This document shows, in pieces, positions 19,599 through 24,337 of a stretch of DNA of 24,337 nucleotides. The notes beneath the pieces were generated by a model, which did not search any database, had not been told where the DNA came from, and worked only from the letters and a program-made list of their open reading frames with translations. The stretch covers positions 1 to 24,337 of the forward strand of contig JAQMWT010000259.1 in the NCBI GenBank assembly GCA_029834535.1, in the 5' to 3' direction. A program made the translations under genes and the position numbers. Position 1 is the stretch's first letter, and the number at the start of each line of letters is the position of its first letter. This DNA is from Chrysophaeum taylorii (taxonomy: Eukaryota > Sar > Pelagophyceae > Pelagomonadales > Pelagomonadaceae).

Positions 19599-19671
19599 CT
19601 AACTAACTAACTAACTTCAGACCTCTCCCGAGCATATGGGAGCCAGGCCGGACCGACAGGAGCCAGTCCGA
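19599..19671 (-). mobile_element. Retroposon D, 3'-end fragment
   Basis: About 70 bp matching the conserved 3' hairpin region of retroposons A-C, with a tail of four AGTT-type units at 19599-19616. Severely 5'-truncated. No clear target-site duplication was found. Confidence 0.8.
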
Positions 19672-19822
19672 AGCGCGGATTGGATGGCAGTTATAACAAA
19701 CAAGGTTTGAATAAAGGTGACGGTTAAACTCGTTTTGCACGCACATTCGACAAACAGGCGTTTGTTTGTCTGGTTCTGGTTTCAGTGGCATGTTTCATGC
19801 AGACGTAGGGGGTGGCGTTATG
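19672..19822. other. Short gene-free stretch
   Basis: Contains only short frames. GTTTGTTTGT microsatellites at its right end lead into Helitron copy H2. Confidence 0.4.
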
Positions 19823-20806
19823 CTGTTTGTTTGTTTGTCTTCATGTCGACTGCTTGAAGGGGGTGCGTGTGGGGAGTGTTTGGATTTGATCCCTCGATTA
19901 AGTGGGATCGGAGGCAGGCCGCGGGGGCGAAGGATCGAGGCGAGCGCGGCCCGCGAGCAACGGATCCTCAGCCGTCGGCGACGCAGACGCCGGCGGCGGC
20001 TCTTTCAGCGCGCCATTCTCACCCGTCGAAACGATGTTGTCGATGCTGACAACGCGCGCATGACCGCCGCGCCTTTTTCCCGGAGACGAGGCGTCGGAGT
20101 TGGCTTCGGCCGACTAGGTTGGGTCGGAAAGACGACGCCTCGCTAAGCAGTAGAGTTTTCAACTCCTGACAACCAACGGCATAGCTGACTTTGATCGCGA
20201 GCTTAAAGCCGCAACCTCGACCCGTCGCACGGCCACTGCAACGGTACCAGATACATGATCGATCGTGTGGTGTCACCGAGCTCCTCCAACCTGCATCGCC
20301 TTAAGGCCGCCGACGCCAAACGATCAACAAACCAGGGCCAGACGCCCGCGAGTCGGCGTCCTCTCGCAGCCCGTCTTCTGTCACGTCCAGCTCTACGTGC
20401 CTCTCTGTCGATCGGCAACCCCGAGTGCGGCTTCTGAGTCGACGACTCACCCTACCCGACGCGTGTACCGATGGATAAGCCCCTCCGGCGTCTACACGCG
20501 CACTGTTGGTTGAACTGCCTGGGGTCGGGTGCTGGGGTTTGAGATTTGGACTGGGTGAACTTGGACCAGGTGAACACTGAGACCAAGTAACTTTGGGGTT
20601 TTAGAGTGAACGCAAGGCCGAAGCGGCGTGTACGGGATCAAAGCAGCTTATAGTTGGGCGGAGGTGAGAAGCGTGGCTGGCAAGAAGAGTGGGGTGAGTG
20701 GTGTGGCACAGTGAACACGCCCGACCTGAGGTTAGGATGGGACCAGGCTGAGGACAGGTGACTTACGGGTTGAGATGAGACTGGGAGCTCAGCCTGCATG
20801 GCTCTT
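19823..20806 (+). pseudogene. Helitron helicase 3' fragment, copy H2 (first tandem unit)
   Basis: GTTTGT microsatellite, then CCTCGATT. RAILTRRNDVVDADNARM is encoded at about 19990-20070 and GHCNGTRYMIDRV at 20231-20265. At the INKSQGQ position (about 20322-20342) a few bases are missing, so the frame breaks. The tail (about 20510-20800) has the GACCAGGTGAAC repeats and the TTTAGAGTGAACGCAA stretch in a shortened form. Its 5' side differs from the other units. Confidence 0.8.
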
Positions 20807-21761
20807 CCTAACGCGACAAACAGATGTTTGATGTAATCTGTTTGTGGTCTGTTTGTTTGTCGATTTAGGGTAAGGATCAGGTAGGCGCGAAGTAAGGATC
20901 AGGTAGGCGCGAGAGCCAGACAGTGATCCCGGCGTGCGCGGCGACGCAGCAGACTATTTCCACGACCCGCGGCGGCTCTTTCAGCGCGCCATTCTCACGC
21001 CCGTCGAAACGATGTTGTCGATGCTGACAACGCGCGCATGACCGCGGCCTTTTTCCCGAACGAGGCGTCGGAGTTCTTTTCGGCCGACTAGGTTGGGTCG
21101 GAAGACGACGCCTCGCTCTTTACAGTCGAGTTTTCAACTCCCTGACAACCAACGGCATGCTGACTTTGATCGCGAGCTTAAAGTCTTCGCAACCTCGACC
21201 CGTCGCACGGCCACTGCAACGGTACCAGATACATGATCGATCGTGTCGTGTACCGAGGCTCCAACCTGTATCGTCACCGGCCACCGACAAACGATCAACA
21301 AGAGCCAGGGCAGACGCCCCGCGAGGTCGGCGTCCTCTTGCCCAAGCCCGTCTTCTGCCACGTCCAGCTCTACGTGGCTCTCTGTCGATCGGCAACCCCG
21401 AGGATATACTCATCGAGTCGACGACCACCCTACCCCGTGCGCCTGCAATACGATAAGCCCCCCGGCGTCTACACGCACACGAGGTGAACATGGGACCAGG
21501 CTTGGGGGTTTGGTGGGACTAGGTGAACGGACCAGGTGAACGACAAGGGACGCAGGGTTTTAGAGTGAACGCAAAGGCGAGCGGCGTGTACGGATCGCGG
21601 CAGATTGGCAGGAACGACGGAAGCCGGCAGGGTAGTGGATGGCTGGGCAGGCCGCCTCAAACAACCAGGTTCAAGATGCGGGGCGAGTGACACTGGGACC
21701 AGGCTGGGCTTGGGACAGTTGGGGACCAGGGTTTGGAAAGGGAACACTGGCCTGCACTTGT
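20807..21761 (+). pseudogene. Helitron helicase 3' fragment, copy H3 (second tandem unit)
   Basis: A 955-bp unit: CCTAAC start, GTTT/GTCT microsatellite, CGATTTAGGGTAAGGATCAG twice in part, then RAILTPVET-type sequence, GHCNGTRYMIDR at 21209-21245 and INKSQG at about 21292-21310, followed by VGVLLPKPVFCHVQLYVALC. The tail contains GACCAGGTGAAC repeats and ends ACTGGCCTGCACTTGT. Several small deletions relative to H1 and H4. Confidence 0.85.
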
Positions 21762-22693
21762 CCTAACTACTAATCGACAGATGTTTGTCTGTCTGTCTGT
21801 TTGTTTGTCTGTTTGTCCCTCGATTTAGGGTAAGGATCAGGTAGCGCGAGAGTAAGGATCAGGTAGGCGCGAGCCAGACAGTGATCCTCAAGCCGTCTAC
21901 GGCGACCTCGCAGACTATTTCCACTCTTTCAGCGCGCCATTCTCACGCCCGTCGAAACGATGTTGTCGATGCTGACAACGCGCGCATGACCGCGGCCTTT
22001 TTCCCGGAGACTCGGAGTTCGGAAAGACGACGCCTCGCTCTTTACAGTAGAGTTTTGAACTTCCTGACAACCAACGGCATGCTGACTTTGATCGCGAGCT
22101 TAAAGTCTTCGCAACCTCGACCCGTCGCACGGCCACTGCAACGGTACCAGATACATGATCGATCGTGTCGTTGTCACCGAGGCTCCTCCAACCTGTATCC
22201 CTTAAGGCCCGCCGACGCCAAACGATCAACAAGAGCCAGGGCCAGACGCCCCGCGAGGTCGGCGTCCTCTTGCCCAAGCCCGTCTTCTGCCACGTCCAGC
22301 TCGTGGCTCTCTGTCGATCGGCAACCCCGGAGCGCTTCTGACGGTCGACGACCACCACGCCCGTGTGCGCAATACCGATAAGCCCCCCCGGCGTCTCGCA
22401 CGCACTATAGGGTTTCGAGACCAGGCGAGGCACCGGAGTTTGGAGTGGGACTAGGTGAACGTGACCAGGTGACGGGACCGAGCATAGGGACGAAAGTGAA
22501 CGCAAAAGCTGCTGCGTGTACGGTCAAAGCAGCTGGCAGGTGAGAGCGCGATGAGCTAGGGAGAAAGTGGGAGCGTGTGAGCTACAGGCCATAAACACTG
22601 AGACCGAGATGAGGACTGGGGAACATGGCAGGGACCAGGTGAACTGCAGGTTAGATTTGGGACCAGGTGAACGCACAGGCACCGCAGCCTGCA
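21762..22693 (+). pseudogene. Helitron helicase 3' fragment, copy H4 (third tandem unit)
   Basis: Starts CCTAACTACTAATCGACAG as H1 does, then the microsatellite. Encodes RNDVVDADNARMTAAFFP, FLTTNGML, GHCNGTRYMIDRVVVTEAP (22133-22190) and INKSQGQTPREVGVLLPKP (about 22228-22285). The stretch around STW in VQLYVALC is shortened. The tail runs to about 22693 with GGGACCAGGTGAAC repeats. Confidence 0.85.
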
Positions 22694-22706
22694 CGCGTCG
22701 GCAAGC

Positions 22707-23599
22707 GAGTGCAGGCCAGTATAATGCCGACCCCGGCGCACCCGTTACCGGCGAAGTTTCATATGAGTTTCACCTGGTCAGGAGTTCACGGCTCACCCGT
22801 AGAAGCGGGCTCGGTAGCTCTCGCCTCCGCCAATCTAGCTGGCGCCGATCACGCGCCGCAGTCGGCACTGGTTTACTCTAAAACTCAGTAAAAGCGCGCC
22901 GCTCAGTGTACCTGTTGCGGATTTCTGATCCCGGTTAACCTCGACAGTATGACAGCGGTTGCGGTGCAGCGGTACACGAGGGTGGTCGCGTGTAGACGCC
23001 AGGAGAGCATGGGTGATCAGCGCAACACGTTGAGGCGAGGAGTCGTAGGCCAGATGGTATCTCGGGTTGCCGATCGACAGAAAACCCGTAGAAGCGGACG
23101 TGGCAGAAGACGGGCTGAGCAAAACCTCGCAGGGCGTGCCAGCAGCTACTTGTTGATCGTTTGGCGTAAGCGGCTACGGGATACAGATTGGAGAAACCTC
23201 GGTGACTGCCCACGATCGATCATCCGAATCAGGCCACCGTTGCAGTGGCCGTGCGACGGATCGAGGTTGCAAGACGTAACTCGCGCTCAAAGATCAACAT
23301 CCGGTTGTCGAAGGGGTGAAAAAACTCGCTGTAGAAACGGGCGTGTGCGACAACCTAGTCGGCCGAAAGAACGCCGACGCGTGTCTCCGGGAAAAGGCCG
23401 CGGTCATGCGCGCGTTGTCAGCATCGACAACATGAACGACAGGGCGTGAAATGGCGCGTGAAAGAGCCGCCGCGGGTCGTGAAGCGATGCGCGAGGTCGC
23501 CGTAGGCGGCGAGATCAGCGACTCGCGGGCGCCTGACTAAGCGCTAAATCGGGGACAAACAGACAAACAGACAAACATCTGATCGATTGGCGATTTAGG
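22707..23599 (-). pseudogene. Helitron helicase 3' fragment, copy H5 (inverted, tail to tail with H4)
   Basis: On the minus strand it begins at about 23599 with a GTCT/GTTT microsatellite (23552-23580), encodes DVVDADNARMTAA-type sequence near 23400 and GHCNG near 23250, and has a degraded INK segment near 23150 in which the Ser-Gln-Gly-Gln part is replaced. It ends ACTGGCCTGCAC at 22709-22720, the same end as H1 and H3. More diverged than H1-H4. Confidence 0.8.
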
Positions 23600-24337
23600 A
23601 CGGTGCAGCCGTTCACGTCAATGGCGCGACAATAGGTGCCTGGTCCAGTAGGGTTTCATAAAGTTGACTGGTCAGTAAGTTCACTAGCTCACCTGAGCGG
23701 CAGGCGTAGCTCGCCTCCCGCCAATTGCTGTGATCCGCACGCGCCGCCATCATTTGGTTGCTCTAAAGCAAAAGCATAAAAAACCAGTATGTTCACCACA
23801 GTGCCAGTTTCGCCTGGTATCAGCGCACAGTATAACAACCATAGTGGGATGCACAATTGAGACACCTACAGTGCGCGTCGTCAGGCGCAGTGAGGGTTTA
23901 TCGGTATTGCGCAGCACAGGTAGGGTGAGTCGTAGGCAGATGGTATATCGCAAAGGGATGCCGATCAAACGAAAACCACGTAGAGGCAGACGTGGCAGAA
24001 GACGGGGCGCGGGAAGGACGCCGACCTCGCGAGCCGTCTGGCCCTGGCTCTTGTTGATCGTTTGGGCGTACGCGGGCCTAATGATGCGATGGGGAGGCCC
24101 GGTGATGGCGCCGGCAACCGATCGAACCACAACCACCACCGCCAGTGGCGGAGAACCAGCATCAGGAGCGCCGGCATTGAGCTGCCATCTATTCAGGGCC
24201 AGACCACTGGTGATCGGCAGCCCCGCCGTGGTTCGGCGAAAAACTGGCGGGCATGGTCCAGCCCGCCCGGGTGGCGACTGCCGACCACGCCAGTTGGTCC
24301 CGTTGCAATAACCAGCGTTACCCAGGGTATAGAAACA
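23600..24337 (-). pseudogene. Helitron helicase 3' fragment, copy H6 (inverted, runs off right edge)
   Basis: On the minus strand from the right edge: YCNGTNW (about 24297-24317), about 80 codons in one open frame with VVVVVRSVAGAITG, then AYAQTINKSQGQTAREVGVL (24068-24010) and a frame-shifted end. The tail (about 23620-23870) has inverted GGTGAACTTACTGACCAG-type repeats. It is the only copy that keeps an open frame of near normal length between the CNGT and INKSQGQ motifs, although the sequence between is unlike the other copies. Confidence 0.75.

Noticed and set aside
24080..24337. GC-rich right end looked like bacterial DNA (contamination or transfer)
   Set aside because: On the minus strand the frame runs from a CNGT motif through to INKSQGQ of the Helitron helicase, so it fits the inverted Helitron copy.
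1..24337. CRISPR array or prokaryotic defence system
   Set aside because: Repeats are tandem without unique equal-length spacers, and the eEF2 gene shows nuclear eukaryotic DNA.

Overview
The window is nuclear DNA of a eukaryote, probably a protist or alga. The only clearly intact gene is an intronless translation elongation factor 2 on the minus strand (11842-14478). It has the eukaryotic diphthamide motif and the eEF2-type C-terminus. I cannot fix the lineage from this one gene. The rest is repeat-rich accessory DNA.

Left third (1 to about 10.5 kb), all on the minus strand: a head-to-tail series of a large protein family that I do not recognise, called ORF1 here. From right to left it contains: a 2 x 155 bp direct repeat (10209-10518); a hairpin-rich leader (about 9530-10200); ORF1 copy 2 (about 6957-9529), broken by at least four frameshifts; a second hairpin-rich leader (6159-6860) sharing a perfect 16-nt block with the first; and ORF1 copy 1 (6158-3041). 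Copy 1 has one in-frame TAA and a 367-bp retroposon flanked by a perfect 9-bp target-site duplication. Directly after copy 1, in the same frame and separated only by one TGA, comes a C5-cytosine DNA methyltransferase-like domain (3040-1417), itself broken by two frameshifts. A more decayed third piece, possibly another ORF1 copy, runs off the left edge. This ORF1/methyltransferase unit with structured leaders is the strongest candidate for an undescribed mobile or virus-like element. No reverse transcriptase, integrase or other polymerase is visible with it.

Middle (10.5-15.7 kb): short tandem arrays, the eEF2 gene, its probable 5' untranslated region, and a charged open frame (15139-15611) with an internal repeat.

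Right third (15.7-24.3 kb), GC-rich: copies of the same tetranucleotide-tailed retroposon family (15676-16109, 18651-18939, 19599-19671; the second has a 13-bp target-site duplication), arrays of short motifs, and six decayed copies of a Helitron-type Pif1-like helicase 3' region. One Helitron copy stands alone (16392-17455), three are tandem (about 19823-22693), and two are inverted (22707-23599 and 23600 to the right edge). All carry stops and indels. No Rep domain is seen, so these look like 3'-end fragments amplified locally.
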